In this document: positions 37,114-45,129 of the stretch, piece after piece
Position numbering within the stretch: the stretch's first letter is position 1
Layout of the letters: each line of letters starts with the position of its first letter
Origin: Flavobacteriaceae bacterium YJPT1-3
GTDB taxonomy: Bacteria; Bacteroidota; Bacteroidia; Flavobacteriales; Flavobacteriaceae
NCBI GenBank assembly: GCA_029866965.1
Contig: CP123444.1
Span: forward strand, 1,839,501-1,903,500
DNA: 64,000 bases
Reading direction: 5' to 3'
Position numbers and translations under genes: made by a program
Notes under the pieces: model-generated
Told to the model about the DNA's origin: nothing
Seen by the model: the letters and a program-made list of their open reading frames with translations, nothing else
Databases searched by the model: none

Positions 37114-37845
37114 ATGCATATTGTCAAACTTGATGCCATAGATAGCACCAATTCTTATTTGCGACGAAAGAGTCGCGCTAAAGAGTTGAAAGAGGATACC
37201 CTGGTCTGGGCTCAAGAACAAACGGCCGGGCGGGGTCAGATGGGTACCCACTGGTTTAGTCAAGCCGGCCAAAACCTGACGTTTAGCGTCTTTAGAAAGG
37301 TTACCCGCATCCAAAGTGGTCAGCAATTCTACATCACAATGGCGACCTCCCTGGCCATCGCCGAAACCCTGGAAAAACTTCAAATTGAAGCGGTGAGTGT
37401 CAAATGGCCAAACGACATATTGGCAGGTAAACAGAAAATATGCGGTATTCTCATTGAAAGTGTAATCAAGAAAGGCCGACTGGAGGCTGTGATCTTAGGA
37501 ATTGGACTGAATGTAAATCAAACCGATTTTGATCGGGTAGCGCAAGCGACTTCCATCAAGAAAGAGACTGGAATACACTTTGCTCTGGAAGACATTCTTC
37601 AACAGATGATCAGTCAGTTTCATCACTACGTCGATCTACTCACACAAGGCGAGCTGGCGATGATTAAAAGTGAATACGAAGAAAAACTGTTCTTGAGAGA
37701 TAGACCGGCCACCTTTGAACACCCAGATGGTTCCCGTTTTGTCGGTATCATTCAAGGCGTTAGTGAACAAGGTCGCTTGCAGATCCTGCTTGAGGATGAT
37801 CGAAAGCAGGAATTTGATATGAAAGCGATCAAACTGTTGTACTAG
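37114..37845 (+). CDS. birA: Biotin-[acetyl-CoA-carboxylase] ligase
   Basis: It makes biotinyl-AMP and attaches biotin to the carboxyl carrier protein. At 243 residues it is the monofunctional form without the DNA-binding domain. It has AIDSTNSYLRRK near the N-terminus, the biotin loop QEQTAGRGQMGTHWFS, VSVKWPNDILAGKQKICGIL and a small C-terminal SH3-like domain. It is divergent from rsfS with 80 bp between them and ends with a 4-nt overlap with the SRPBCC gene. Confidence 0.94.
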   Translation: MHIVKLDAIDSTNSYLRRKSRAKELKEDTLVWAQEQTAGRGQMGTHWFSQAGQNLTFSVFRKVTRIQSGQQFYITMATSLAIAETLEKLQIEAVSVKWPNDILAGKQKICGILIESVIKKGRLEAVILGIGLNVNQTDFDRVAQATSIKKETGIHFALEDILQQMISQFHHYVDLLTQGELAMIKSEYEEKLFLRDRPATFEHPDGSRFVGIIQGVSEQGRLQILLEDDRKQEFDMKAIKLLY

Positions 37846-38234
37846 ATGCCTTGTAAATTGGTGACCAGAGTCTCTAAAAATTTCTTGATAGGAGCTTTGA
37901 TCATCATCGACATCATCGCATTGAATTCTCCTTCAAAATGCATCTGCACTTGAGATTCTTGAGTTCCAACCGCTTCGATTTCCGCCATGAGCGTAAACGG
38001 AATCTTATCACTGGCCGCTCCATAAATGACCTGCTGATGGGGAGTAGCGTCTTTGAGGTCCAAGATGATCTCCGGCATGCCTTTTAAAGCAAAAACAAAA
38101 CGATTTTCAGCAAGCACTTCAAATTTAGAAATGGTCTCGGGCATCAACTGTTCGAAGTTCTTGACGTCCGTCAGGAAATAATATACTTCTTCTTGTGATT
38201 TTTGAATGTTTTTCTGAGGACTCTCTAATTGCAT
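37842..38234 (-). CDS. SRPBCC (START-like) superfamily small protein
   Basis: The 130-residue protein fits the helix-grip fold: QKSQEEVYYFLTDVKNFEQLMP at the N-terminus, central beta strands, and a long C-terminal helix (MMSMMIKAPIKKFLETLVTNL). Such proteins bind hydrophobic ligands or act in lipid or coenzyme Q handling; no ligand can be named. It lies downstream of pyrE on the same strand with its own -7 box TACTTTTG at 38304-38297. Confidence 0.78.
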   Translation of the reverse strand: MQLESPQKNIQKSQEEVYYFLTDVKNFEQLMPETISKFEVLAENRFVFALKGMPEIILDLKDATPHQQVIYGAASDKIPFTLMAEIEAVGTQESQVQMHFEGEFNAMMSMMIKAPIKKFLETLVTNLQGI

Positions 38235-38296
38235 AGGATAAGATTAAATACATCTCAACGTACCCGATTTAGGCACGGTTCATTAAAATTTATGGG

Positions 38297-38304
38297 CAAA
38301 AGTA
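38297..38304 (-). promoter_or_regulatory. Putative -7 box for the SRPBCC gene
   Basis: Minus strand reads TACTTTTG, overlapping the downstream edge of pyrE's stop region, 62 nt before the SRPBCC ATG. The -33 part is unclear. Confidence 0.4.
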
Positions 38305-38306
38305 CA

Positions 38307-38948
38307 TTAAGCGTTCCAATTGGCAGGGTCCAATCGCCAGGCTTCTAAGGTATGTTGTTCGATTTCTGAAATGTAGTTGGTGTGCGCAGCGATCTCAAGC
38401 AAATGGGTATAGTCGCTCAGGGTGTGCAGTTCAACATCTTTTTCTTTAAAATTTTCTTCCGCTTTCGCGAAACCATAAGTAAAGAGGGCCAGCATGCCTT
38501 TAATTTGAGCTCCGGCGTCCTTCAGGGCCTCTACAGCCTGCAAGCTGCTATTTCCGGTACTGATGAGGTCTTCGATCACGACCACGGTCTGTCCCTTTTC
38601 GAAATGCCCCTCGATCTTATTCTGTCGCCCGTGCTTTTTGGCCTCTGGTCTGACATAGACGAAAGGTAGGCTGAGGTAGTCTGCTACCAGCATTCCAATC
38701 CCGATCGCACCGGTGGCTACACCGGCTATGACATCCGGTTTACCATAAAGCTCCTCCAGTTGATGTGCTAACTGCTCTCTGAGATATCGGCGTATCTGAG
38801 GGTAGGATAGGGTGATGCGATTGTCGCAATAAATAGGTGATTTCCATCCCGAAGCCCAGGTAAAAGGCTCTTGCGGTTGTAATTTTATTGCGTTTATTTG
38901 CAAAAGCAACTCGGCGGTTTTGCGCGCCGTTTCTTTATTTAAAACCAT
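38307..38948 (-). CDS. pyrE: Orotate phosphoribosyltransferase
   Basis: It joins orotate and PRPP to orotidine 5'-phosphate in pyrimidine synthesis. The 213-residue product has FTWASGWKSPIYCDNR for orotate binding, VIAGVATGAIGIGMLVAD, YVRPEAKKHGRQNKIEG (catalytic loop) and the PRPP motif TVVVIEDLISTGNSSLQA. The frame is open to 39101, but ATG 38948 (MVLNKETARK) gives the normal size. Only 7 nt separate it from the divergent Nudix ATG. A minus-strand box TACATTTG at 38960-38953 ends 4 nt before the ATG, so its mRNA may be leaderless. Confidence 0.94.
   Translation of the reverse strand: MVLNKETARKTAELLLQINAIKLQPQEPFTWASGWKSPIYCDNRITLSYPQIRRYLREQLAHQLEELYGKPDVIAGVATGAIGIGMLVADYLSLPFVYVRPEAKKHGRQNKIEGHFEKGQTVVVIEDLISTGNSSLQAVEALKDAGAQIKGMLALFTYGFAKAEENFKEKDVELHTLSDYTHLLEIAAHTNYISEIEQHTLEAWRLDPANWNA
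38461..38472. repeat. Degenerate palindrome copy in pyrE
   Basis: GCTTTCGCGAAA then CC; core exact, read as FAKAE. Confidence 0.6.
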
Positions 38949-38952
38949 ACAG

Positions 38953-38960
38953 CAAATGTA
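38953..38960 (-). promoter_or_regulatory. Putative -7 box for pyrE (leaderless)
   Basis: TACATTTG on the minus strand, a perfect TAnnTTTG, ending 4 nt before the pyrE ATG. It overlaps the first codons of the Nudix gene. No -33 TTTG is seen at 19 bp. Confidence 0.4.
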
Positions 38961-39579
38961 TAAAGTTTTTGTAAATGATGTTCCCATCATTTTATCTACG
39001 ACTAAGGAGATTGGCGCAGCGTATACATCCATCCCTATTAAAAAAGCTAATCTGAAGCGTTTGATTAAAAAGGTGGCCAAAGGAGAGCTCAAATACCTCA
39101 ATCTTTTTCATTCCAAAGAAAAAAAGTTACTCAAGCATCTCAAAAAGAAACTCCCTGTGACCGTGGCCGGTGGGGGATTGGTTAAGAATAGCAAGAATGA
39201 GATACTCTTTATTTATCGCAATAAGAAATGGGATTTACCAAAAGGGAAAATCGAGAAGGGAGAGACCATAGAAGAATGTGCCTTGCGAGAAGTCAAGGAA
39301 GAAACACAGGTGCAGGGATTAGAATTGGGTCCCTTGATCGAGATCACCTACCATATTTTTAAGCGGAACAATAAATTCAAGCTCAAGGAAACGCACTGGT
39401 TTCAAATGTATAGCGATTACGAGGGTGACTTGGTGCCACAACGTGGAGAAGGTATCAAGAAAGTAAAATGGAAAAACTTTCAGAAAAGCCAGAAGGCGCT
39501 TCGAAAATCTTACGAGAATATCAAGTTGTTGTTCCCCAAAGAATACCTACTCCAACATCCGGAAGACCGGGTAGCGTAA
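38956..39579 (+). CDS. Nudix hydrolase family protein
   Basis: The 207-residue protein has a Nudix box in the second half: GKIEKGETIEECALREVKEE then TQV, i.e. G-x5-E-x7-R-E-V-x-E-E with Gln where Gly is common. The first about 70 residues (MYKVFVNDVPIILSTTKEI, then a Lys-rich stretch) form an extra N-terminal domain. Substrate could be a nucleoside diphosphate derivative but is unknown. The start at 38956 matches the M of MYKVFVND; an upstream in-frame codon at 38920 would run into pyrE. Its 3' end overlaps the convergent M14 gene by 33 nt. Confidence 0.88.
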   Translation: MYKVFVNDVPIILSTTKEIGAAYTSIPIKKANLKRLIKKVAKGELKYLNLFHSKEKKLLKHLKKKLPVTVAGGGLVKNSKNEILFIYRNKKWDLPKGKIEKGETIEECALREVKEETQVQGLELGPLIEITYHIFKRNNKFKLKETHWFQMYSDYEGDLVPQRGEGIKKVKWKNFQKSQKALRKSYENIKLLFPKEYLLQHPEDRVA

Positions 39580-41316
39580 ATGGGCCTGCTCGTAATAGGG
39601 TGATTTTTTGTGGATCCAATCCAATTGGGCGTATAGATTACCACTAAAGGCAGCATCCTGATCTTTTTTTCGCTCAAATTCCTGCTTGATCTTGGGGTTT
39701 TGCTCCAAAAATTCCAGAGCAAGATCTTCCCATACATAGGGACTATAGCCCTCTTTTTGCTGCAGTATGGTATCGAAAAAATTCCAGTTAAAAAAACTGT
39801 CCATAGCTTCCGGCTCCAGCGTTTCCAGCAGGTAGCGAATGCCGGGCTGATCGGTATAGACGATGCGATCTCCAGCGCGTAGGGCTACCGATTCCAAGTG
39901 GCGCTCCACCCGGGTCGCATAATGCGCAAAGTGGCCCTCATAAGCACGATTGCGGGTCTTATAATCAACTATACGACTGACCTCGAGGGTCAGTATCGTG
40001 TCTTTTGAGATTCTGTCCATCTCGATTTCATTATCAGACAGTCGTTGTAACACCTGCCACCAGCCTTGTGGAATGACGTAGGCTTTTGGGATCAAAACAC
40101 TGTCTGTCACTTTAAAGAAGTTATAATAGTTTATCGGCTTGGTAAAGGGTTTTGTCCTATCATATTTTAAACGTTGTTGGCCGGTGATTGGACTGGTTAG
40201 GTATTCGCCCTCGTATCCCTTGAATTGCAGTATGGTCGTTTGGCTGCTGTCTATAGCAAATTGAGTGGGGTAGTAGTTCGCTTTCGCGCCTTGCCTTCCG
40301 GCAGGGAGGAAAACAGAATCGGTCATTTTGCGCTTTTGACGGATCTCAGTCCCTTGTAGCTCGGCTACTGTAATCGCACTTTTCATCAATTCATAAGTGC
40401 CTGCTACGCGTTTAGGATAGGGTTTGAGCATGTGGGTTTCGACCATCAGGCCCAAAGTATTCCAAAGACTGGTGTAGCCCGTAGAATAGCGAGGATAATC
40501 CATGAACTGAGAGAAACCGGATTCCGGAGTACGATTGAAAACGTTCACATAAGGCGTGATGTCCCAATCCTTACGCTGGAGGTCGGCTTCCAGAGCCGGT
40601 TGAAAAACGGTATGGAGATAGTCGCCTAGCTCGCCGCCTAGTTTATTGTGTTGGCTAAAGAGATGGGTCAGTGTGTACTGGTAGTCAGCGCCATTACTCA
40701 CGTGATTATCGATAAAAATGTCCGGATCGATCATGTGATAGATTTCCGCGAAAGCGCGCGCATTTTTAGTGTCTGCCTTGATAAAATCCCGATTGAGATC
40801 GTAGTTACGGGCGTTTCCGCGAAAGCCATAAGCCTCCGGGCCGTTCTGATTGGTGCGAGAGTTGGTATTTCGATTGAGCGCCCCACCTATATTATAGACG
40901 GCGATAGCGCTGATCCAGACCTTATTAGGCGCAGGGATGGTACCGTTGGCCAGGTCCCTAAAGAGCATCATGGTAGCGTCAATGCCATCAGGTTCTCCGG
41001 GATGAATACCGTTATTGATCAGAATCCGGGTCACCTCGAGCTTATCGGCAAATTCGCTGTCAAAGGTGCGGTTGGGATTGAAGGTTATCAGGTGCAGCGG
41101 CAATCCGCTGTCGGTGCGTCCCACGGTATAGGTCTTTATGGAGGTGTAGGCTTCGTCTAAATCTTCATAAAATTGAATGATCTCTTCGTAGGTGGCTGTT
41201 TGTTGACCATCACTTTTTTCAAAAGTTGTGGTGAAATCAAAATCTTCCGGTGTTTTATCGCTGCCGGAACAGGCGCTTAAACTAACGAGGATAAGAAGCA
41301 AGAAAAGAATACGCAT
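39547..41316 (-). CDS. M14 family zinc carboxypeptidase lipoprotein
   Basis: The 589-residue protein has a lipoprotein signal (MRILFLLLILVSLSACSGSD, lipobox SAC). The M14 domain has NNGIHPGEPDGIDATMML, where H and E bind zinc, RNYDLNRDFIKADTKNARAF, and DNHVSNGADYQYT for the third His. It is expected to cut C-terminal residues of peptides outside the inner membrane. Around residue 340 a short stretch LPAGRQGAKA interrupts the sequence; the DNA there looks like a small repeat-type insertion in frame. It may form a transcript of its own. Confidence 0.88.
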   Translation of the reverse strand: MRILFLLLILVSLSACSGSDKTPEDFDFTTTFEKSDGQQTATYEEIIQFYEDLDEAYTSIKTYTVGRTDSGLPLHLITFNPNRTFDSEFADKLEVTRILINNGIHPGEPDGIDATMMLFRDLANGTIPAPNKVWISAIAVYNIGGALNRNTNSRTNQNGPEAYGFRGNARNYDLNRDFIKADTKNARAFAEIYHMIDPDIFIDNHVSNGADYQYTLTHLFSQHNKLGGELGDYLHTVFQPALEADLQRKDWDITPYVNVFNRTPESGFSQFMDYPRYSTGYTSLWNTLGLMVETHMLKPYPKRVAGTYELMKSAITVAELQGTEIRQKRKMTDSVFLPAGRQGAKANYYPTQFAIDSSQTTILQFKGYEGEYLTSPITGQQRLKYDRTKPFTKPINYYNFFKVTDSVLIPKAYVIPQGWWQVLQRLSDNEIEMDRISKDTILTLEVSRIVDYKTRNRAYEGHFAHYATRVERHLESVALRAGDRIVYTDQPGIRYLLETLEPEAMDSFFNWNFFDTILQQKEGYSPYVWEDLALEFLEQNPKIKQEFERKKDQDAAFSGNLYAQLDWIHKKSPYYEQAHLRYPVFRMLE

Positions 41317-41348
41317 AAGAAAGATTTAGTTACTAAAGTAAGGCATTT

Positions 41349-42014
41349 TTAGAAGTGTTCCCGGTACTGCAGCACCCGAAAATCAAGAGCCGTAAATGCA
41401 GGATCTTTAGATTTTAGGTCTTGAAACTCTTTCATACTTCCTACGGCCCGGTTGGCGGCCCCGGAAGGCGCAGTCAGTGATACGGTTTGGATTTCGCCGT
41501 GTGGCAGCTTCAGTTTATGAATTCTCGGAGTGTTGGCGTCGACCACTTCTAATGAAAAAGGGTACTCTTTTAGGTGACGCCTAAAAAAATACTCCGGTCC
41601 ATTCTTACTGTTGCCACCGGTAAAGAGCAGTGTTTTGATTTGGGGATGGGTTAAAAGTACCTGAACGACATCGCGTAGTTCGACCTGTTGCATCCCCAGA
41701 TCAGACGCGTCGATCTTAGTCCGTCGTGCGCTGGCAACGATATCGCAAATACCAATATTCCTTTGTCGGAGAAACTTCTTGCGTTGCTTCACCGCTTTCT
41801 CAGTATTCTCATAAGTCAAGCCCAGGTCGAAGATACGATCCATAATGGGCCAGAGTTGGCCGTCAATACTTCCGTAACAAAAGTCAACATCACCGGGTTT
41901 TAAGACTCCGGTGGTGAATCGAGGCGGGGGAAGGGTGCCCACAATCAATTTAGTGGCTCCGTTTAGATTGAAGGGAGCATAGGGATGGGTATGATGGAAG
42001 TCTGCATTTTTCAA
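41349..42014 (-). CDS. Uracil-DNA glycosylase superfamily-like protein
   Basis: The 221-residue protein lacks a signal peptide. LIVGTLPPPRF near the N-terminus, FCYGSIDGQLWPIMDRIFDL, RNIGICDIVASARR, TLLFTGGNSKNGPEYF and SLTAPSGAANRAVGS form the outline of a UDG-like alpha/beta fold, with SPS replaced by APSGAAN. Whether it has glycosylase activity is unknown. The frame is longer, but a TTG at 42014 overlaps the previous stop as TTGA, typical coupling, so I start there. It follows a small glycosyltransferase gene. Confidence 0.7.
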   Translation of the reverse strand: MKNADFHHTHPYAPFNLNGATKLIVGTLPPPRFTTGVLKPGDVDFCYGSIDGQLWPIMDRIFDLGLTYENTEKAVKQRKKFLRQRNIGICDIVASARRTKIDASDLGMQQVELRDVVQVLLTHPQIKTLLFTGGNSKNGPEYFFRRHLKEYPFSLEVVDANTPRIHKLKLPHGEIQTVSLTAPSGAANRAVGSMKEFQDLKSKDPAFTALDFRVLQYREHF

Positions 42015-42841
42015 GACAGATCGAGTACAGACTTTAACTGAAAATGATCGATCAGGCGCTCCCACTGTTTCCGATTCAGATCTTCTTTGATGTTGGTCTT
42101 TTTCAGGGCGATACTTTGAGTGCCAGCAATGGGTATAGGATCCGTACAGTTGGCTTGTGACGGAATGGACAGGGTACCGTGGAGCAAGGCCATGGTTTTA
42201 AACCAGAGATCATCGCTTTTAGGTGCCAGTTGTAAAAATAAGGATACATCCTGCACCCGTTGATCAAGAGCATGTGGCGGATAGAGGATACAGAACGCCC
42301 CAACCGGCATGAAAAGTTTTGGATTATCCGGCAGGCTGTTTACAAATGGCCATCTTTTGTAGGGTAGCCAGCCTCCTCGTCCATCCGGGCGCATACTTCG
42401 GCCATGATGTCCAATAACAACTTCAGGCGTGTTCAAATGCGCTTGATACAGCTTTGGGATGTAATCGGCCGGATAGATCAAGTCATCATCACAGGTAATG
42501 ATGATCTCGTTTGGAAATGCCGCTAAGCTATGGATCAGTTTGCGGTGGGAAAAGGTATATTCTGAAAAACGAATCTCAAAAACCTCTCCTTGCAATCGCT
42601 CTAAGGCTCCAGGGATTCGTCCTTCATAGTCTTGATGCAACCAAAGCACGATCTTCTTCGGTTGCCGATTCTGCAGCAGCAGGCTTTTTATCGTAAGGGG
42701 AAGTGTACTTAGCCGAGACGGAATCGTGGTCAAGGAAACAATCACAGGAAGTTGATCGTTTCGCTTTTGGAGTTTCTTGCCAGAGGTGAGGAGCAGACGT
42801 GCGCTGTGGTAAAGGGATTTGGGTAATTCTGCTAATTTCAT
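42011..42841 (-). CDS. Glycosyltransferase-like protein (GT-A, family 2-like)
   Basis: At 276 residues it has VIVSLTTIPSRLSTLPLTIKS and NRQPKKIVLWLHQDYEG near the N-terminus and the metal motif IITCDDDLIYPADYIPKL around residue 118. KSDDLWFKTMALLHG is a late acidic motif. No membrane segment is obvious. Family and substrate are unclear; the TIPSR start resembles glycosyltransferases that modify envelope glycans. It is away from the main cluster. The stop overlaps the next gene (TTGA). A box TATCTTTA at 42876-42869 lies upstream. Confidence 0.78.
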   Translation of the reverse strand: MKLAELPKSLYHSARLLLTSGKKLQKRNDQLPVIVSLTTIPSRLSTLPLTIKSLLLQNRQPKKIVLWLHQDYEGRIPGALERLQGEVFEIRFSEYTFSHRKLIHSLAAFPNEIIITCDDDLIYPADYIPKLYQAHLNTPEVVIGHHGRSMRPDGRGGWLPYKRWPFVNSLPDNPKLFMPVGAFCILYPPHALDQRVQDVSLFLQLAPKSDDLWFKTMALLHGTLSIPSQANCTDPIPIAGTQSIALKKTNIKEDLNRKQWERLIDHFQLKSVLDLS

Positions 42842-42880
42842 CAGGGATCGATCGGCCTTGGTCTGGGGTAAAGATACCTA

Positions 42881-42912
42881 TTTGTTCAAACCCGGTCTAA
42901 TGACTAACTTTA
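42881..42912 (+). promoter_or_regulatory. Bacteroidota-type promoter for THX gene
   Basis: TTTG at 42881-42884, 20 bp, TAACTTTA at 42905-42912, then the ATG at 42933. It shares the intergenic region with the divergent glycosyltransferase gene. Confidence 0.65.
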
Positions 42913-42932
42913 GAAAAACCAAAACACAAATC

Positions 42933-43193
42933 ATGGGAAAAGGAGATCGAAAAACGAAACGCGGAAAGATACACGCAGGAACCTACGGAGCGCGTAGAAA
43001 ACGCAAGCGATCAACCGCTGTGGCCTCTGCTCCGGCAAAAAAACAAACCAAGAAAGTGGTAGAACCAACGGTAGAAGATAAACCGAAAGCCAAAAAAACA
43101 GCCACAAAAACCAAGGCCAAAGCGACTACTAAGAAGGCTACGACTAAAAAGAAAACGACTAAGACCAAAGCCAAATCAGAAGAGGAAGAGTGA
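42933..43193 (+). CDS. 30S ribosomal protein THX with Lys/Thr/Ala-rich tail
   Basis: The first 26 residues (MGKGDRKTKRGKIHAGTYGA and RRKRKR) are the THX signature, a small basic protein of the 30S subunit head. Thermus-type THX ends about there. This one goes on for about 60 residues of low-complexity KKTATKTKAKATTKKATT-type sequence, ending in an acidic SEEEE. The tail resembles the C-terminus of histone H1-like proteins and could touch rRNA or DNA; this is inference. A frame extends upstream to 42819, but ATG 42933 gives the conserved start and sits 20 nt after the promoter. Confidence 0.9.
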   Translation: MGKGDRKTKRGKIHAGTYGARRKRKRSTAVASAPAKKQTKKVVEPTVEDKPKAKKTATKTKAKATTKKATTKKKTTKTKAKSEEEE

Positions 43194-43209
43194 GCCTTCT
43201 CGTGAGAAG

Positions 43210-43974
43210 CTATCGGGTGAATACGTATTCGTGCTTCTTTGGATTTGAATGCTGTTCACTATATCGATAATCATCGTAATCAAAGCCCTTGAGTTCCTCA
43301 AGGGTTTTTACGTTTTTATCTAAAACATAACGCACCATGGAACCGCGCGCCTTTTTTGCGTAAAAGCTGATTACCTTGAGCTTTCCGTTCTTATAGTCCT
43401 TAAAGACCGGAGTGATGACCGGGACTTTAAGTTGATCCGGTTGAATCGCTTTGAAATATTCATTGCTGGCCAGATTGATGAATAGTTCATCGTCTTCCAA
43501 CTCCTCGTTTAAATAGGCAGTCAACCGATTACCCCAAAACTCGTAGAGGTCTTCATTGCGCTCCAGCTTCAACTTGGTCCCCATTTCCAGACGGTAGGGT
43601 TGCATCAGGTCTAATGGGCGCAAAATCCCATACATCCCCGAGAGGATACGCAGAGTATCCTGAAGTCGGTCTAAGTGATCGGTTGGAATGGAGTACGCAT
43701 CAATACCATCGTAAACATCGCCTGCAAAGGTGTAGATCGCTGGTCGTGCATTTTGTTTATCGAAGGGAGTTTCAAATTCTTTATAGCGCTGGTAATTGAG
43801 ATCCGCTAACTTATCACTAATACTCATAAGCTCGCTCAGCTCCTCTTTCGTCTTACGTTCTAGTTTGCGATTGATCTGGGCAGCATCCTCCAAAAAGGCA
43901 GGCTGAGTTCCCCGCCGGGTGGGTAGGGAAGCTTCAAGTTCTAAAGTCTTGGCCGGAGAAACAACAATTTTCAT
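43210..43974 (-). CDS. yaaA: YaaA family peroxide stress protein
   Basis: The 254-residue protein matches the YaaA (DUF328/UPF0246) family: [15 protein letters not shown] at the N-terminus, [41 protein letters not shown], and [20 protein letters not shown]. coli YaaA lowers free iron during peroxide stress and binds DNA; the same role is likely but not proven here. It is convergent with the THX gene, 16 nt apart. TAACTTTA at 43998-43991 may be its -7 box. Confidence 0.93.
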   Translation of the reverse strand: MKIVVSPAKTLELEASLPTRRGTQPAFLEDAAQINRKLERKTKEELSELMSISDKLADLNYQRYKEFETPFDKQNARPAIYTFAGDVYDGIDAYSIPTDHLDRLQDTLRILSGMYGILRPLDLMQPYRLEMGTKLKLERNEDLYEFWGNRLTAYLNEELEDDELFINLASNEYFKAIQPDQLKVPVITPVFKDYKNGKLKVISFYAKKARGSMVRYVLDKNVKTLEELKGFDYDDYRYSEQHSNPKKHEYVFTR

Positions 43975-44088
43975 GGTTACAATTTTTGGATAAAGTTAAG
44001 GCCTGCCGCTCAACCGGTCTGGGGTTAGAAATTGTTTTTGTTTATTGATTAATAGTCACCAATTAGCCTTATCTGATGGACTTGTTGA

Positions 44089-45129
44089 TCATTCTTTCTG
44101 ATGCTGGGCGTAGGACCGCCATTTCTCGATACATGCGGTCATGTCTTCGGGTACCGGAGCTTCAAAGCGCTTGTACTCACCCGTTCTGGGATGTTCGAAA
44201 CCTAAAGTACGGGCATGTAGCGCCTGGCGTGGAAGTATCTTAAAGCAGTTATCGACAAACTGTTTGTATTTGGTGAAGTGCGTTCCTTTCAGAATGGCAT
44301 CGCCTCCGTAACGCTCATCATTGAAAAGCGTATGACCCATGTGCTTCATGTGCACGCGGATCTGATGCGTACGTCCGGTTTCCAGCGTGCAGGAGATTAG
44401 CGTAACATAACCCAGACGTTCTAAAACCTTGTAATGAGTGACTGCCGGCTTGCCGCGTTCTTCATCTTCCCCTTCAAAGACCGTGTTTTGCAGACGATTT
44501 TTTGGATGCCGACCTATATGGCCTTCCACGGTACCGGATTCTTCCTTTACGTTACCCCAAACCAGGGCTACGTATTCTCGCTCTGTTGATTTGTCGAAGA
44601 ATTGCTTGGAGAGATGCGTCATGGCTTCCTCCGTTTTGGCAATGACCAATAATCCACTGGTGTCTTTATCGATACGATGCACCAGACCGGGTCGGTTACT
44701 GCTGTTGTTGGGCAGGTGCTCAAAGTGATGGATCAGGCCATTGATTAAAGTTCCACTGTAGTTGCCATGGCCTGGATGTACTACCAATCCAGGTGGTTTG
44801 TTCACCACCAGCAAATCATCATCCTCATAAACAATATCCAGATCCATAGGCTCCGGAACCAACAAATATTCGTGGGGTGGATGTTCAAAAAGTACTTTGA
44901 CTACATCGGTTGCCTTGACCTTATGGTTGGATTTGACGATTTCGCCATTGACGTAAATGTTTCCGGCCTTGGCCGCCTTTTGAATTTTGTTGCGTGTGGC
45001 ATTTTCAATGAAATTCATCAAAAATTTATCCACCCTTAAGGGTTCTTGTCCTTTACCAGCTGTGAAACTATAGTGTTCGTAGAGTTCGTCGTCTCCTTCT
45101 TCAATCTCAATATCCCCGGGATCTGCCAT
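44089..45129 (-). CDS. rluD: RluA/RluD family pseudouridine synthase
   Basis: It converts uridine to pseudouridine in 23S rRNA (or tRNA). Length 346. An N-terminal S4 domain (LRVDKFLMNFIENATRNKIQKAAKAG, split) leads into the catalytic domain with RPGLVHRIDKDTSGLLVIAKT, in which the Asp of the HR-x-DKDTSG motif is the nucleophile, then LETGRTHQIRVHMKHMGHTL. The start shares one base with the stop of the PASTA gene. rluD-PASTA-ddl-coaD is a recurrent neighbourhood in flavobacteria as far as I recall. Confidence 0.93.
   Translation of the reverse strand: MADPGDIEIEEGDDELYEHYSFTAGKGQEPLRVDKFLMNFIENATRNKIQKAAKAGNIYVNGEIVKSNHKVKATDVVKVLFEHPPHEYLLVPEPMDLDIVYEDDDLLVVNKPPGLVVHPGHGNYSGTLINGLIHHFEHLPNNSSNRPGLVHRIDKDTSGLLVIAKTEEAMTHLSKQFFDKSTEREYVALVWGNVKEESGTVEGHIGRHPKNRLQNTVFEGEDEERGKPAVTHYKVLERLGYVTLISCTLETGRTHQIRVHMKHMGHTLFNDERYGGDAILKGTHFTKYKQFVDNCFKILPRQALHARTLGFEHPRTGEYKRFEAPVPEDMTACIEKWRSYAQHQKE

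Noticed and set aside
38949-39101. N-terminal extension of the pyrE frame
   Set aside because: It is antisense to the Nudix gene and does not resemble PyrE.
42819-42932. N-terminal extension of the THX frame
   Set aside because: It lies upstream of and across the promoter, and the conserved MGKGDRKTKRGK starts at 42933.
43196-43215. Hairpin CTTCTCGTGAGAAG between THX and yaaA
   Set aside because: Stem is only 6 bp with a 2-nt loop and there is no T run on either side, so I do not call it a terminator.
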